Positions 54,563-63,933 of a stretch of 64,000 nucleotides of DNA are shown piece after piece (within the stretch, counting starts at the first letter, position 1; every line of letters begins with the position of its first letter). The notes under the pieces are model-generated. The model was given only the letters and a program-made list of their open reading frames with translations. It had not been told where the DNA came from and made no database searches. Where the stretch lies: NCBI RefSeq assembly GCF_003056355.1, contig NZ_PYVW01000012.1, forward strand, positions 78,876 to 142,875, written 5' to 3'. This DNA is from Devosia naphthalenivorans. GTDB lineage: Bacteria; Pseudomonadota; Alphaproteobacteria; Rhizobiales; Devosiaceae. The translations under genes were made by a program, and so were the position numbers.

Positions 54563-55645
54563 TCAGCTGTTATTGCGCTTGCGCGCCATCATCGCCGTAA
54601 TGACGTGGGCGGTGTAGTCGACTACGGGCACGATGCGGGCATAATTGAGCCGCGTGGGGCCGATAACGCCCAGCACGCCAACGACCTTGTCATTGGCATC
54701 CTTGTAGGGCGAGAGGATCACCGAGGAGCCGGAAAGCGAAAACAGCTTGTTTTCCGAGCCGATGAAGATGCGCACGCCTTGGGCCTTCTCGGCATCGCCC
54801 AATAGCTCCAGCAGGCCGTCCTTGCTTTCCAGTTCATCGAATAATTGCCGCATGCGCAGCAATTCGTCCGATGCCATGGTGTCGTTGATGAGATTGGCGC
54901 GGCCGCGCACGATCACGGTCGGGGTGCTGGTCGCACTCTCCTGGCTGAGGGTGGCGATGCCGGCATCCACCAGCTTCTGCGTCAATTCGTCCAGCTCGGC
55001 CCGCTGCTCGGCGCGTTGTTCGGCAAGGATCTTGCGGGCTTCGGCGATGGTGCGGCCCACCACATGATGGGCGAGGTAATTGCCCGCCTGCGTCAGGGCG
55101 CTGGCGGTGAGACCTGGCGGGGTATCCATGATGCGGTTTTCCACCTGGCCGTCTTCACCAACCAGGATCGCCATGGCGCGGGTGGCATCGAGCCGCACGA
55201 ATTCGAGGTGCCGCAGCACCATGTCGGCCTTGGTGGCGATGACGACGCCGGCGCCCTGGCTGAGCCCGCTCAGCAATTGGCTGGCCTCGGTCAGCACATC
55301 CTCGACCTGCCCCTGGCGCTGTCCCTGGATGGACTTGGCGATTTGGCTGCGTTCGGTTTCGTTGACGGCGCCGACTTCGAGCATGGCATCGACGAAAAAC
55401 CGCAATCCCTCCTGGGTCGGCGCGCGGCCGGCGGAGGTGTGCGGCGCGGCGATCAGGCCGAGGTCCTCGAGGTCGGCCATGACATTGCGGACCGAGGCCG
55501 GCGACAGGCCGGTCTGCAGCATGCGGGACAGATCGCGCGAGCCGACGGGCGAGCCAGTGTCGAGGTATCGCTCCACGATCTTGCGGAAAATATCCTGGCT
55601 GCGGGCGTTGAGCACGCTCAAAAAATCTTCTGGGGGCTTGCTCAT
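54563..55645 (-). CDS. hrcA: Heat-inducible transcription repressor HrcA
   Basis: Represses heat-shock genes through CIRCE elements. The 360-residue protein has an N-terminal winged helix ([34 protein letters not shown] begins about residue 32), a GAF-like domain and the C-terminal [23 protein letters not shown] used the ATG at 55645; the upstream open frame is not family-like. No CIRCE inverted repeat was seen in this window, so its targets, probably groES-groEL, lie elsewhere. Confidence 0.95.
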   Translation of the reverse strand: MSKPPEDFLSVLNARSQDIFRKIVERYLDTGSPVGSRDLSRMLQTGLSPASVRNVMADLEDLGLIAAPHTSAGRAPTQEGLRFFVDAMLEVGAVNETERSQIAKSIQGQRQGQVEDVLTEASQLLSGLSQGAGVVIATKADMVLRHLEFVRLDATRAMAILVGEDGQVENRIMDTPPGLTASALTQAGNYLAHHVVGRTIAEARKILAEQRAEQRAELDELTQKLVDAGIATLSQESATSTPTVIVRGRANLINDTMASDELLRMRQLFDELESKDGLLELLGDAEKAQGVRIFIGSENKLFSLSGSSVILSPYKDANDKVVGVLGVIGPTRLNYARIVPVVDYTAHVITAMMARKRNNS

Positions 55646-55747
55646 GCGGATTTTGATAAAATCGTCCACTTTAACCGTGAGCCACCATTTAAGCGCAATA
55701 CGGCCCTGCGCCAAGCCACTGCGGCTTGTGAGCGGGTCCGATGAGGG

Positions 55748-55762
55748 TTAAGAGGCGGTTAA
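55748..55762 (+). promoter_or_regulatory. CtrA-type box between hrcA and rph
   Basis: Exact TTAA-N7-TTAA (spacer GAGGCGG), 25 bases before the rph ATG and about 100 bases from the hrcA start. Confidence 0.45.
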
Positions 55763-55786
55763 TAGTAATTTCTGCATGGATTATTG

Positions 55787-56503
55787 ATGCGCCCTTCAGG
55801 ACGTGAGCCGAACCAGATGCGCGCCGTGACTTTCGAACGCGGTGTCGCGCAAAAGGCGGAAGGCTCGTGCCTCGTCTCGTTCGGGAACACCAAGGTGCTG
55901 GTGACGGCGTCGGTGGAAACCAGCCTGCCCGGTTGGCTGCGCGGCAAGGGCCAGGGCTGGGTGACGGCCGAATATGGCATGCTGCCCCGCGCCACCGGCT
56001 CCCGCACCCGCCGCGAGGCGACGGCCGGCAAACAATCGGGCCGCACCCAGGAAATCCAGCGCCTGATCGGGCGCTCGCTGCGTGCGATCGTCGATCTGCA
56101 GATGCTCGGTGAAAACCAGATCACCGTGGATTGTGACGTGCTCGAAGCCGATGGCGGCACGCGGACGGCCTCCATCACCGGCGCCTATGTGGCGCTGGCC
56201 GAAGCGCTGCGCTGGATGGACGAGCGCAAGCTGACCCGGGGCAATGCCCTGCGCGATTCGGTGGCGGCGGTATCCTGCGGCATCTATCGCGGCGCGCCGG
56301 TGCTGGACCTCGACTATCTTGAGGACGTAGAAGCCCACACCGATGCCAATTTCGTGATGACGGGCTCGGGCAAGTTCGTGGAAATCCAGGGGACGGCCGA
56401 ACAGGTGCCGTTCTCGCGCGATGAATTGAACGCGCTGATGGCCCTGGCCGAACAAGGCATCGGAGACCTTACTGAAATGCAGCAGACGGTATTGCAGTCA
56501 TGA
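55787..56503 (+). CDS. rph: Ribonuclease PH
   Basis: Phosphorolytic exonuclease that trims tRNA 3' ends. The 238-residue protein has [18 protein letters not shown] at the start, [14 protein letters not shown], the phosphate-site Arg in [27 protein letters not shown] and a final [16 protein letters not shown] at 55787 is directly preceded by a TTG. The stop overlaps a 47-codon gene by ATGA. Confidence 0.97.
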   Translation: MRPSGREPNQMRAVTFERGVAQKAEGSCLVSFGNTKVLVTASVETSLPGWLRGKGQGWVTAEYGMLPRATGSRTRREATAGKQSGRTQEIQRLIGRSLRAIVDLQMLGENQITVDCDVLEADGGTRTASITGAYVALAEALRWMDERKLTRGNALRDSVAAVSCGIYRGAPVLDLDYLEDVEAHTDANFVMTGSGKFVEIQGTAEQVPFSRDELNALMALAEQGIGDLTEMQQTVLQS

Positions 56504-56643
56504 TCGGTTGGCTCCTCAAGAAAGTCGCATCCGCGCCCGCGCAGCAGCCGCAAGCAAACCAGGCACCGGCGCCCGAGCGCTGCGCGCTCTGGCATGATGT
56601 CTCGCGGGCACTCGATGCCAAGCCAAAGAGTGCAACCAAGTGA
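56500..56643 (+). CDS. Small overlapping protein between rph and rdgB, 47 residues
   Basis: A short gene linked on both sides: its ATG overlaps the rph TGA (ATGA) and its TGA overlaps the rdgB GTG (GTGA). The product starts [13 protein letters not shown], continues with a Gln/Ala/Pro-rich middle and ends with [20 protein letters not shown]. The double overlap within an operon is strong evidence of translation. Family and function not recognised. Confidence 0.65.
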   Translation: MIGWLLKKVASAPAQQPQANQAPAPERCALWHDVSRALDAKPKSATK

Positions 56644-57281
56644 GCCTCCCCAAACTTCGCCCCGGTGACCGGCTGGTGCTGGCTTCCCACAACAAGGGCA
56701 AGCTGGCGGAATTCCAGGAATTGTTCGAGCCCTTCGGGCTGGAGCTGATTTCAGCGGCGGAACTGGACCTGCCCGAACCGGAAGAAACCGGCACCACTTT
56801 CGCCGAAAACGCCCGCATCAAGGCTCATGCCGCTGCCCAAGGCGCCGGCATGCTGGCGCTGAGCGACGATTCGGGCCTGTGCGTGGATGCGCTCAACGGC
56901 GATCCCGGGGTTTATACGGCCGACTGGGCCGGTGTGCCGCGCAATTTCGATCACGCCATGAAACGAGTTGAGGATGCGCTGCAGGCGGCCAACGCGACCT
57001 CGCCCGCGCAACGGCGCGCTTATTTCAACGCCACGCTGTGCCTGGCCCATCCCGATGGACGGGACGTGCTCTATGTCGGCAAGTGCGATGGCATGCTGGT
57101 CTGGCCGCCGCGTGGGGAAAACGGTCATGGCTACGACCCGGTCTTCATGCCCGATGGCTATGACATCACCTTCGGCCAGATGCCGGCCGAAATGAAGCAT
57201 AGCTGGAGCCGGGGAAACCAGGGGCTCAGCCACCGCGCGCGGGCCTTTGCACAATTCGTGGAACACCAGATTGAGCGCTAG
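56640..57281 (+). CDS. rdgB: XTP/dITP diphosphatase RdgB
   Basis: Removes deaminated purine nucleotides (ITP, XTP) from the pool. The 213-residue protein has [16 protein letters not shown], the metal site in [38 protein letters not shown] and a final [13 protein letters not shown] start overlapping the previous small gene. It overlaps the likely hemW start. Confidence 0.96.
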   Translation: MSLPKLRPGDRLVLASHNKGKLAEFQELFEPFGLELISAAELDLPEPEETGTTFAENARIKAHAAAQGAGMLALSDDSGLCVDALNGDPGVYTADWAGVPRNFDHAMKRVEDALQAANATSPAQRRAYFNATLCLAHPDGRDVLYVGKCDGMLVWPPRGENGHGYDPVFMPDGYDITFGQMPAEMKHSWSRGNQGLSHRARAFAQFVEHQIER

Positions 57282-58428
57282 GGGCAACGATCTTTTCGGC
57301 GTCTATATTCACTGGCCCTTCTGCGCCAGCAAATGCCCCTATTGCGACTTCAATAGCCATGTTCATCGCGGCCCGTTCGACGAGGACGGCTATGTCGCGG
57401 CCTATGAGCGCGAGATTGCGCATGCGGCGGCATTGGCGCCCGGCCGGGTCGTGCAATCGATCTTTTTTGGTGGTGGCACGCCTTCGCTGATGTCGCCCAA
57501 TGCGGCAGGCCGGATCATCGACGCGGTTGCCCGGCACTGGACGGTGGAGCCGAAGGCCGAAATCACGCTGGAGGCCAACCCCACCAGCGTCGAAGTCGAT
57601 CGCTTCAAGGGTTTCCGCACTGCCGGGGTCAATCGGGTCTCGCTGGGCGTGCAATCGCTGCGCGAGGGGCCGCTGGCCGAACTTGGCCGCCGTCACAGCG
57701 TGGATGAGGCCATAGCCGCGGTGCGGATCGCGCAGAGCGTTTTCGAGCGCTCGAGCTTTGATCTGATCTATGCCCGCCCCAAGCAGACGCTGGAAGACTG
57801 GGAAGACGAGCTCAAGGAAGCGCTGTGGATGGCGCGGGGCCATATCAGCCTTTACCAGCTGACCATCGAGCAGGGCACGCGCTATTTCGACCTGCACCGG
57901 GCCGGCAAGCTGCAGATGCCCGACGAGGATCTGGCGGCGGATTTTTATGAGCTGACGCAGGAATTGACGGCCGAAGCCGGCCTGCCGGCCTACGAGATTT
58001 CCAACCACGCGCGGCCGGGCCAGGAAAGCGAACACAATCTGCTCTATTGGCGCTATGGCGAATATGCCGGCATTGGTCCGGGTGCGCATGGCCGGTTGAT
58101 GATCAACAACCAGCGCCACGCCACGGCCGCCGAAAAGATGCCGTTCGACTGGCAGAAAAAGGTCGTCAGCGCCGGGCATGGCATGGTCGTGGACGACGTG
58201 CTGACCTGGGAAGAACAGGGCGACGAGTTCCTGGTGATGGGCCTGCGCCTCAAGGAAGGCATCTCGCCTTCGCGCTTCACCGCCATTTCCGGCCGGCAGA
58301 TTTCGCCGCGCCAGATCGATGCGCTCAAGGGTTATGGATTCGTCGAGACCTTGCCCAATGGGAATATCAGGGTCACCGATCGGGGTTGGCCGGTGCTGGA
58401 TGCGGTGGTTGCCGATCTTGCGGCCTGA
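57271..58428 (+). CDS. hemW: Radical-SAM haem chaperone HemW-like protein
   Basis: A relative of coproporphyrinogen III oxidase HemN, now seen as a haem-transfer protein. The 385-residue protein has the radical-SAM cluster CASKCPYC near the N-terminus, [28 protein letters not shown] and [11 protein letters not shown] chose the TTG at 57271, which overlaps the rdgB end and gives a standard N-terminus ([16 protein letters not shown]). A TTG at 57247 would add eight residues. Confidence 0.92.
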   Translation: MSARGNDLFGVYIHWPFCASKCPYCDFNSHVHRGPFDEDGYVAAYEREIAHAAALAPGRVVQSIFFGGGTPSLMSPNAAGRIIDAVARHWTVEPKAEITLEANPTSVEVDRFKGFRTAGVNRVSLGVQSLREGPLAELGRRHSVDEAIAAVRIAQSVFERSSFDLIYARPKQTLEDWEDELKEALWMARGHISLYQLTIEQGTRYFDLHRAGKLQMPDEDLAADFYELTQELTAEAGLPAYEISNHARPGQESEHNLLYWRYGEYAGIGPGAHGRLMINNQRHATAAEKMPFDWQKKVVSAGHGMVVDDVLTWEEQGDEFLVMGLRLKEGISPSRFTAISGRQISPRQIDALKGYGFVETLPNGNIRVTDRGWPVLDAVVADLAA

Positions 58429-58445
58429 GCCTGCTCTCCTCACGG

Positions 58446-58519
58446 CGTCATTGCGAAAGCGGGAATCTCACTTCACTGCCGGACGGAAGTGGGATTCCCG
58501 CTTTCGCGGGAATGACGTG
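58446..58519. repeat. Dispersed palindromic repeat, family D
   Basis: Arms at about 58446-58474 and 58484-58517 pair over 25-30 bases (cores GCGAAAGCGGGAAT and ATTCCCGCTTTCGC). The GTCATTCCCGCGAAAGCGGG type element is common in alphaproteobacterial intergenic DNA. Confidence 0.8.
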
Positions 58520-58581
58520 GTGGCAGATGGGAATGGCGCGGTGGAAGATTGCAGTGATGCGTTGGCGAGGGGAGCGGAAGC

Positions 58582-59178
58582 ATGACCACCATCCTTGCCA
58601 TCGACACCGCTGCCCCGCGTCTGCAATTGGCGCTGCTGCTGCCTGACGGGCCGGTGTATGTGTCGGTGGATGAAATCGCCACCGGCCATGCCGAACTGAT
58701 TTTCACGCGCATTGGCGAGCTTCTGGAGCGCAATGGGGTCGGTTATCCGGATTTGACGCGCGTGGTTACCACCACCGGCCCGGGCTCGTTCACCGGCCTG
58801 CGCATCGGGCTCTCTGCAGCGCGGGGACTGGCGCTGGCGCGGTCTATTCCCGTCATCGGCGTGCCGAGCCTGTTGGCGTTGTCGCTGGCCGTGCCGGGCC
58901 CATCGACCGTGCTGCTCGACGCGCGCCGGGGTGAAGCCTATTTCCAGAGCTTTGCCGGCGCCGGCGAACCCACGAGCGCGCCCATGCTGCTGGCCATGGA
59001 AGCGGCGCGAGAGGCTATCGTTCCCGGCTCGACGCTGATCGAATCCCCTTTTGTCGATATTGCGTTGGTGGCGCGCTACGGCGCAACAGCCGATCCGGCA
59101 GCGCATCCGCCCGAGGCGAGCTATGTGCGGGACGCAGACGCCAAGCCGCAGACGGCAGCGCGTATCCAGAGGCTTTAG
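58582..59178 (+). CDS. tsaB: tRNA threonylcarbamoyladenosine biosynthesis protein TsaB
   Basis: A partner of TsaD in making t6A37 of ANN-decoding tRNAs. The 198-residue ASKHA-fold protein has ILAIDTAAPRLQLAL, TTGPGSFTGLRIGLSAARGLALA and LLDARRGEAYFQ, all typical of TsaB. It is followed after two bases by rimI and then fur, a standard alphaproteobacterial order. Confidence 0.95.
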   Translation: MTTILAIDTAAPRLQLALLLPDGPVYVSVDEIATGHAELIFTRIGELLERNGVGYPDLTRVVTTTGPGSFTGLRIGLSAARGLALARSIPVIGVPSLLALSLAVPGPSTVLLDARRGEAYFQSFAGAGEPTSAPMLLAMEAAREAIVPGSTLIESPFVDIALVARYGATADPAAHPPEASYVRDADAKPQTAARIQRL

Positions 59179-59180
59179 CC

Positions 59181-59660
59181 ATGATGAAACTCTGGATGGC
59201 GCCGGCTGGGCTCCATATCGAACCCGGCCAGACGCGGGACGCCCGGGACCTTGCGCGCATCCATGCTACCGGATTCTACCGCGGCTGGCCCGAGGCGGAG
59301 TTTGCCAGTTTCCTCAGCGAACCCGGTACACCGGTCTATGTCGCCCGTGATGCCAAGCGGCGCATCGCCGGTTTTGCGCTGATCCGCATCGCGGCCGATG
59401 AGGCGGAACTGCTGACCATTGCGGTGGACCCCAAATGGCGCGGCAGGAAGATCGGGCAGGCACTGCTGCGAGCCGCGTTCGACGACCTGCTGATGAGCCC
59501 TGCCAGGCGCATGTTTCTGGAGGTCAGCGAGGAGAACGCCGCCGCCATAAAGCTTTATACGCGCGAGGGGTTTAGCACCATTTCGAGGCGCCAGGGTTAT
59601 TACCCCAAGCCGGATGGCTCGGCGGCGACGGCGCTTGTCATGGCGCGTGATCTTGGGTAA
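59181..59660 (+). CDS. rimI: Ribosomal protein S18-alanine N-acetyltransferase RimI-like
   Basis: A GNAT enzyme that acetylates the N-terminal Ala of S18. The 159-residue protein has a full GNAT fold, with acetyl-CoA loop VDPKWRGRKIGQALL and the late EVSEENAAAIKLYTREGF. Position next to tsaB supports RimI. ATG ATG at the start leaves a one-codon ambiguity. Confidence 0.9.
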   Translation: MMKLWMAPAGLHIEPGQTRDARDLARIHATGFYRGWPEAEFASFLSEPGTPVYVARDAKRRIAGFALIRIAADEAELLTIAVDPKWRGRKIGQALLRAAFDDLLMSPARRMFLEVSEENAAAIKLYTREGFSTISRRQGYYPKPDGSAATALVMARDLG

Positions 59661-59669
59661 CCCGGTTCG

Positions 59670-60113
59670 ATGAGCAAGAGCCCCAATGAACCGACCCTCG
59701 AGGAAGCCTGCGTGCAAAAAGGCATGCGGATGACCGACCAGCGGCGGATTATCGCTCAGGTGATCGAAGCCGCCTCCGACCACCCCGACGTCGAAGAGCT
59801 CTATCGCCGCGCTTCGGCCGTCGATGACCGGATCTCGCTTTCCACGGTCTATCGGACGGTCAACCTCTTTGAGGAAGCGGGGCTTGTGACCAAGCACGAC
59901 TTCAAGGACGGGCGGGCGCGCTTCGAACTCATCCCCGATGAGCACCATGACCATCTGATCGATATTCGTTCCGGCACCGTCATCGAGTTCCGCAACGAGG
60001 AAATCGAGGCGATCCAGGAAGTCATTGCCAAGCGGCTCGGCTACCGGCTGGTGGATCACCGGCTCGAACTTTATGCCGTGCCAATCGATGGTGGCGACAA
60101 GGGCAAGAAGTAG
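59670..60113 (+). CDS. fur: Fur-family metal-responsive regulator (Fur/Mur type)
   Basis: A 147-residue regulator with a winged helix (KGMRMTDQRRIIAQVIEA, STVYRTVNLFEEAGLV) and a dimerisation/metal domain with DEHHDHLIDIRSGTVIEFRNEEIEAIQEVIA. In many Hyphomicrobiales the gene at this place after rimI is Mur, a Mn-responsive regulator, so iron versus manganese cannot be decided here. It lacks the haem motif and His run of Irr. Confidence 0.92.
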   Translation: MSKSPNEPTLEEACVQKGMRMTDQRRIIAQVIEAASDHPDVEELYRRASAVDDRISLSTVYRTVNLFEEAGLVTKHDFKDGRARFELIPDEHHDHLIDIRSGTVIEFRNEEIEAIQEVIAKRLGYRLVDHRLELYAVPIDGGDKGKK

Positions 60114-60183
60114 CTTCCGCGCAGGGATCGGGCGTTCGCTAAAATGCTGCGGGTTAAGGCTAATGCCGGCCTGCGCTTGGGCG

Positions 60184-60198
60184 TTAAGCTTTGATTAG
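60184..60198 (+). promoter_or_regulatory. CtrA-like box upstream of a small membrane protein
   Basis: TTAA-N7-TTAG, one base off the consensus, 34 bases before the ATG at 60232. Weak. Confidence 0.3.
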
Positions 60199-60231
60199 CT
60201 ATAGATTTGCCAGCACTCGAGTGGGGTTGGC

Positions 60232-60480
60232 ATGGTCTGGCAAGTGGCGGCGATCTGGATCATCGTTATCACGACTTTGCTCTGGTTCAACCGGGACGAA
60301 CGTCGTGCCCAAGCGGCAAGGCTGGAGCGGCGGGCCCGCTATTTTGCCCATGCGCCGCAATATCGCTATGTGCCCCGCACGCCAGTTCCGATCATTCCAC
60401 CAAAACGCCGTATCGGCTCGCTATTGCGCAGCGACCAGGCTTTCTTTGCGGATTTTCTGAGCCAGCGCGCCAAGCACTAG
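60232..60480 (+). CDS. Small single-pass membrane protein, 82 residues
   Basis: Not recognised. One N-terminal hydrophobic helix (WQVAAIWIIVITTLLWF) is followed by a strongly basic, Arg-rich cytoplasmic-type region and a Pro-rich YRYVPRTPVPIIPPKRR stretch. ATG at 60232 is preceded by a G-rich sequence. It stands alone between fur and marC. Confidence 0.6.
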   Translation: MVWQVAAIWIIVITTLLWFNRDERRAQAARLERRARYFAHAPQYRYVPRTPVPIIPPKRRIGSLLRSDQAFFADFLSQRAKH

Positions 60481-60538
60481 GGGTGGGCAAGGCGGGCTGA
60501 ACCCGCTATCGCTAGCCGGAGCCTTCCGGAGCAGCGTC

Positions 60539-61180
60539 ATGCCCACAACCACCTTCTTTGTTGCCTTTGCAACGCTTTTTGCCACCGTGGGCGTGGCCGA
60601 TATCGCGTTTATCTTCGCGGCGCTGACCAAGCGCAATACGGCCAAGGAACGCTTTGCCTTCGCGACGCGCGGCGTACTGATCGCCACCGGCATCCTGTTG
60701 CTGTTCGCGGTGCTGGGCAATCCGATCTTGGAAGTCTTCGGCATCACCATTCCGGCGTTGCGCACGGCTGGTGGCCTGCTGCTGTTCCTGATCGCCATCG
60801 ACATGGTTTTTGCCCGCCATTCGGGCGGCACCGGCACGACCGACGAGGAAGAAGTGGAGGCCCGCCAGCGCGACGATATCGCCGTGTTTCCGCTCGCCAT
60901 GCCGCTATTGGCCGGCCCGGGCGCGATCAGTGCGGTGATCCTTTTGACCACCGGGACCACCAGCACGGCCGAATTCTGGGCCGTGCTTGTGGCGATCGTG
61001 GTGATCCTGTTCCTGGCCTGGTTGACGCTGTTGGTCGCCATTCCCATCCAGCGCCTGCTCGGGGTTACGGGCCTTGCGGTGGTGTCGCGCGTGGTGGGGA
61101 TTTTGCTGGCCGCGCTGGCGGTGCAGTTTGTGTTCGATGGGGTGAGGACCAGCGGGTTGCTGGGACCGGTGGCGGGGTAG
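60539..61180 (+). CDS. MarC/UPF0056-family membrane protein
   Basis: A 213-residue protein with six predicted membrane helices. The family stretches are RFAFATRGVLIATGILLLFAVLG, GLLLFLIAIDMVF and FPLAMPLLAGPGAIS. MarC-family (NAAT) proteins were first linked to multiple antibiotic resistance, later disputed; some are amino-acid transporters. Substrate unknown. Confidence 0.92.
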   Translation: MPTTTFFVAFATLFATVGVADIAFIFAALTKRNTAKERFAFATRGVLIATGILLLFAVLGNPILEVFGITIPALRTAGGLLLFLIAIDMVFARHSGGTGTTDEEEVEARQRDDIAVFPLAMPLLAGPGAISAVILLTTGTTSTAEFWAVLVAIVVILFLAWLTLLVAIPIQRLLGVTGLAVVSRVVGILLAALAVQFVFDGVRTSGLLGPVAG

Positions 61181-61204
61181 CACTCATCTGCTATCGTATC
61201 CAAC

Positions 61205-61320
61205 CTCCCACCGGGTTGCCCTCGGACGTGATCCGAGGGCCACTATCAGCCCGGTACAAGCGGCCAACGGCCCTCGGATCAAGTCCGAGGGCAGCGCCGT
61301 GGGTTTGATCGCCCGGTGGG
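61205..61320. repeat. Dispersed palindromic repeat, family E (tandem palindromes)
   Basis: Two self-palindromic units (about 61217-61241 and 61268-61292, each CCCTCGGA...TCCGAGGG) lie in inverted order, flanked by CCCACCGGG and CCCGGTGGG outer arms. They separate the convergent marC and hslU genes. Confidence 0.75.
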
Positions 61321-61360
61321 TGCGTTGAATTGCGCTTCAAGGCGCTTGGGTGTTTGCCCC

Positions 61361-62671
61361 CTACAGCACGAACTTGCTCAGGTCCGTGTCGCCGGCGAGC
61401 ACGCCGACCTTTTCGGCGACGAAGGCCGCATCGATCAGAATAGTCTGGCCCTGCTTGTCCGGGGCTTCGAAGCTGATGTCTTCCACCAGCCGCTCCATCA
61501 CCGTCTGCAGGCGCCGGGCGCCGATGTTTTCGACCGAATTGTTGACCTTGACCGCAGCGTCGGCAATCGCCTCGATTGCGTCCTGCGTGAAGTCCAGGGT
61601 GACCCCTTCGGTGCCCATCAATGCCACATACTGCTTGATGAGGCTGGCGTCCGTATCGTTGAGGATGCGGATGAAATCCTCGCGCGTGAGGGCCTTGAGC
61701 TCGACCCGGATCGGCAGGCGGCCCTGCAATTCCGGCAGCAGATCGCTTGGTTTGCTGACATGGAAGGCGCCCGAGGCGATGAACAGGATGTGGTCGGTTT
61801 TGACCGGACCGTATTTGGTGGAAACCGTGGTGCCTTCGATCAGCGGCAGCAGGTCACGCTGCACGCCTTCGCGGGACGGGCCGCCCTGGGCGCCGCCTTC
61901 GCGATGGGCGACCTTGTCGATCTCGTCGATAAAGACAATGCCGTGGTTTTCGACGAGTTCGATAGCCTCGGTCTTGAGCTGATCCTGATCGAGCAGCTTG
62001 TCTGCTTCTTCGGCGATAAGCGGCTCATAAGCGTCCTTGACCTTGATCTTGCGCTTGACCCCACGCCCGCCCATGGCGGACTTGAACATGTCCGACAGGT
62101 TGATCATGCCGATGCCGCCATTGGGCATGCCGGGGATCTCGAAGCCACCGGTGTTGGGGGCCGGGCTCATCTCGATCTCGATCTCGTTGTCATCGATCTC
62201 GTTGTTGCGCAGCTTGCGGCGGAACGAATCGCGGGTGGATGGGGCGGCCGATTGGCCGACCAGCGCATCGAGCACGCGGTCTTCGGCATTCTGGTGCGCC
62301 TGGGCCTGAACGTCGGCCCGGCGGCGGTCGCGCAGCACGGTAATGCCGGCCTCAACGAGATCGCGGATGATCTGCTCGACGTCGCGCCCGACATAGCCCA
62401 CTTCGGTGAACTTGGTGGCTTCGACCTTGATGAATGGCGCCTGTGCCAGCCGCGCAAGGCGGCGGGAAATCTCGGTCTTGCCGACGCCGGTCGGCCCGAT
62501 CATCAGGATGTTCTTGGGTGTCACCTCGCGGCGCAGCTCGGGCGGGAGCTGCTGACGGCGCCAGCGATTGCGCAGGGCCACGGCCACGGCGCGCTTGGCA
62601 TCGTCCTGGCCCACGATATTGCGGTCGAGTTCGGAAACGATCTCGCGCGGGGAGAAATTGGTTTCAGTCAT
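61361..62671 (-). CDS. hslU: ATP-dependent protease ATPase subunit HslU
   Basis: The unfoldase of the HslUV protease. The 436-residue AAA+ protein has [23 protein letters not shown], Walker [16 protein letters not shown], the pore GYVGRDVE, Walker [10 protein letters not shown] and a C-terminal tail ending DLSKFVL that docks into HslV. The ATG at 62671 overlaps the stop of the upstream acetyltransferase (ATGA), so hslV, GNAT and hslU form one coupled operon. Confidence 0.97.
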   Translation of the reverse strand: MTETNFSPREIVSELDRNIVGQDDAKRAVAVALRNRWRRQQLPPELRREVTPKNILMIGPTGVGKTEISRRLARLAQAPFIKVEATKFTEVGYVGRDVEQIIRDLVEAGITVLRDRRRADVQAQAHQNAEDRVLDALVGQSAAPSTRDSFRRKLRNNEIDDNEIEIEMSPAPNTGGFEIPGMPNGGIGMINLSDMFKSAMGGRGVKRKIKVKDAYEPLIAEEADKLLDQDQLKTEAIELVENHGIVFIDEIDKVAHREGGAQGGPSREGVQRDLLPLIEGTTVSTKYGPVKTDHILFIASGAFHVSKPSDLLPELQGRLPIRVELKALTREDFIRILNDTDASLIKQYVALMGTEGVTLDFTQDAIEAIADAAVKVNNSVENIGARRLQTVMERLVEDISFEAPDKQGQTILIDAAFVAEKVGVLAGDTDLSKFVL

Positions 62672-63189
62672 TGTTCTGTCTTTCCTGGTGCCTTGTCTAG
62701 AAAGCGCACCATCAGGTGTTCGTCGATAAATCGACCGTTCACAAACAGGGCCCGGGGTTCGGTCCCGTAGATTTCGAACCCGGCCTTTTGGTAGAGGCGG
62801 ACTGCCGGTGTGTTGTATGCGCCGACGCCCAGGTGAACCTGCGTTCGGCCCAGGATACGTGCATGATCGAGGACCGCCTCGATCAAGGGCAGCGCACACC
62901 CGGTTCCGCGAGCCTGCGGAGCGAGGTACACGGTATAGAGATTGCCGATGTGCCGTCGCTTGGCCCCGTCGTCCCAGAACAATCCGGCCAAGCCGCACAG
63001 GGCGCCGTCCACGAAGACGCCGAACACCGCGCTCGTGGTGAGCTGCGCGGTGAAGGTTCCGAGCGGCCGCTGGCTTTCCTCGGTGTGATCGCCACCGAAT
63101 GCCTCAGGGCTGTCGGCCAGCGCCGCCAGCCTGAGCGTGCGAAATGCCTCGGCCTCGGCGGCGCCCAGCTGGCGGATCGAATGGTTCAC
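62668..63189 (-). CDS. GNAT-family N-acetyltransferase embedded in the hslVU operon
   Basis: A 173-residue GNAT with acetyl-CoA loop [24 protein letters not shown] and the late [21 protein letters not shown] chose the GTG at 63189, whose first bases overlap the hslV stop (GTGA); longer frames run into hslV. The stop overlaps the hslU ATG. The substrate is unknown. A GNAT at this place also occurs in some rhizobial relatives (recalled). Confidence 0.88.
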   Translation of the reverse strand: MNHSIRQLGAAEAEAFRTLRLAALADSPEAFGGDHTEESQRPLGTFTAQLTTSAVFGVFVDGALCGLAGLFWDDGAKRRHIGNLYTVYLAPQARGTGCALPLIEAVLDHARILGRTQVHLGVGAYNTPAVRLYQKAGFEIYGTEPRALFVNGRFIDEHLMVRFLDKAPGKTEQ

Positions 63190-63746
63190 GCGTTGAGCTC
63201 GATGGTTTCGAGGGTGACGTTGCCATTGGTGTAGACGCAGATTTCTTCGGCGATCTTCATGGCGCGACGGGCGATATCTTCGGCGTCGAGCTCGGTTGCC
63301 TGATGCAGGGCCAGCGCTGCCGAATGGGCATAATTGCCGCCCGAGCCAATGGCGATGACGCCGTGATCCGGGGTCAGCACGTCGCCGGTGCCGGTCAAAA
63401 CCAGGGTGTCGGTCTTGTCGGCGACAATCATCATGGCTTCCAGCTTGCGCAAATAGCGGTCGGTGCGCCAATCCTTGGCGAGCTCGACGGCGGCGCGCAT
63501 CAGCTGGTCGGGATATTGCTCGAGCTTGGCTTCAAGCCGCTCGAACAGGGTGAAGGCGTCGGCCGTGGAGCCGGCGAAACCGCCGATTACCTTGCCGCCG
63601 GCCAGGCGCCGAACCTTCTTGGCGCCGTGCTTCATCACGGTCTGGCCCATGGAAACCTGGCCATCGCCGGCCACCACGACCTTGTTGCCCTTGCGCACGG
63701 AAACGATCGTCGTCCCGTGCCACCCGGGGGAATTACTGTCACTCAT
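63186..63746 (-). CDS. hslV: ATP-dependent protease peptidase subunit HslV
   Basis: The proteasome-like peptidase of HslUV. The 186-residue protein has an 11-residue leader before the active-site Thr12 in [11 protein letters not shown], then [31 protein letters not shown] and [11 protein letters not shown]. The leader must be removed to expose the Thr. ATG at 63746. It is the first gene of the operon. Confidence 0.97.
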   Translation of the reverse strand: MSDSNSPGWHGTTIVSVRKGNKVVVAGDGQVSMGQTVMKHGAKKVRRLAGGKVIGGFAGSTADAFTLFERLEAKLEQYPDQLMRAAVELAKDWRTDRYLRKLEAMMIVADKTDTLVLTGTGDVLTPDHGVIAIGSGGNYAHSAALALHQATELDAEDIARRAMKIAEEICVYTNGNVTLETIELNA

Positions 63747-63834
63747 AGGGGAGGTACTCCAGAACTGTTGGGTGATATTTAGGGGGCTGCGGGCGGATTG
63801 CAATGCAGCGTGATGTTGGCCTGGCAGGAAGCCA

Positions 63835-63914
63835 GGGTGAGGGTGCGATGCTGGGACATCACCCATCTTGCAGCATCGCACCCCTCACCCGGCGCTGCGC
63901 GCCGACCTCTCCCC
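63835..63914. repeat. Dispersed repeat, family C with inverted arms
   Basis: Arms GGGTGAGGGTGCGATGCT (63835-63852) and AGCATCGCACCCCTCACCC (63872-63890) pair, then the repeat continues with the CCGGCGCTGCGCGCC unit shared with 52937-52985. Confidence 0.75.
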
Positions 63915-63933
63915 TGAGCAACCGTGTTTGGTG

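Noticed and set aside
54495..55786. CIRCE operator for HrcA
   Set aside because: No TTAGCACTC-N9-GAGTGCTAA or near match was found around hrcA, grpE or dnaK.
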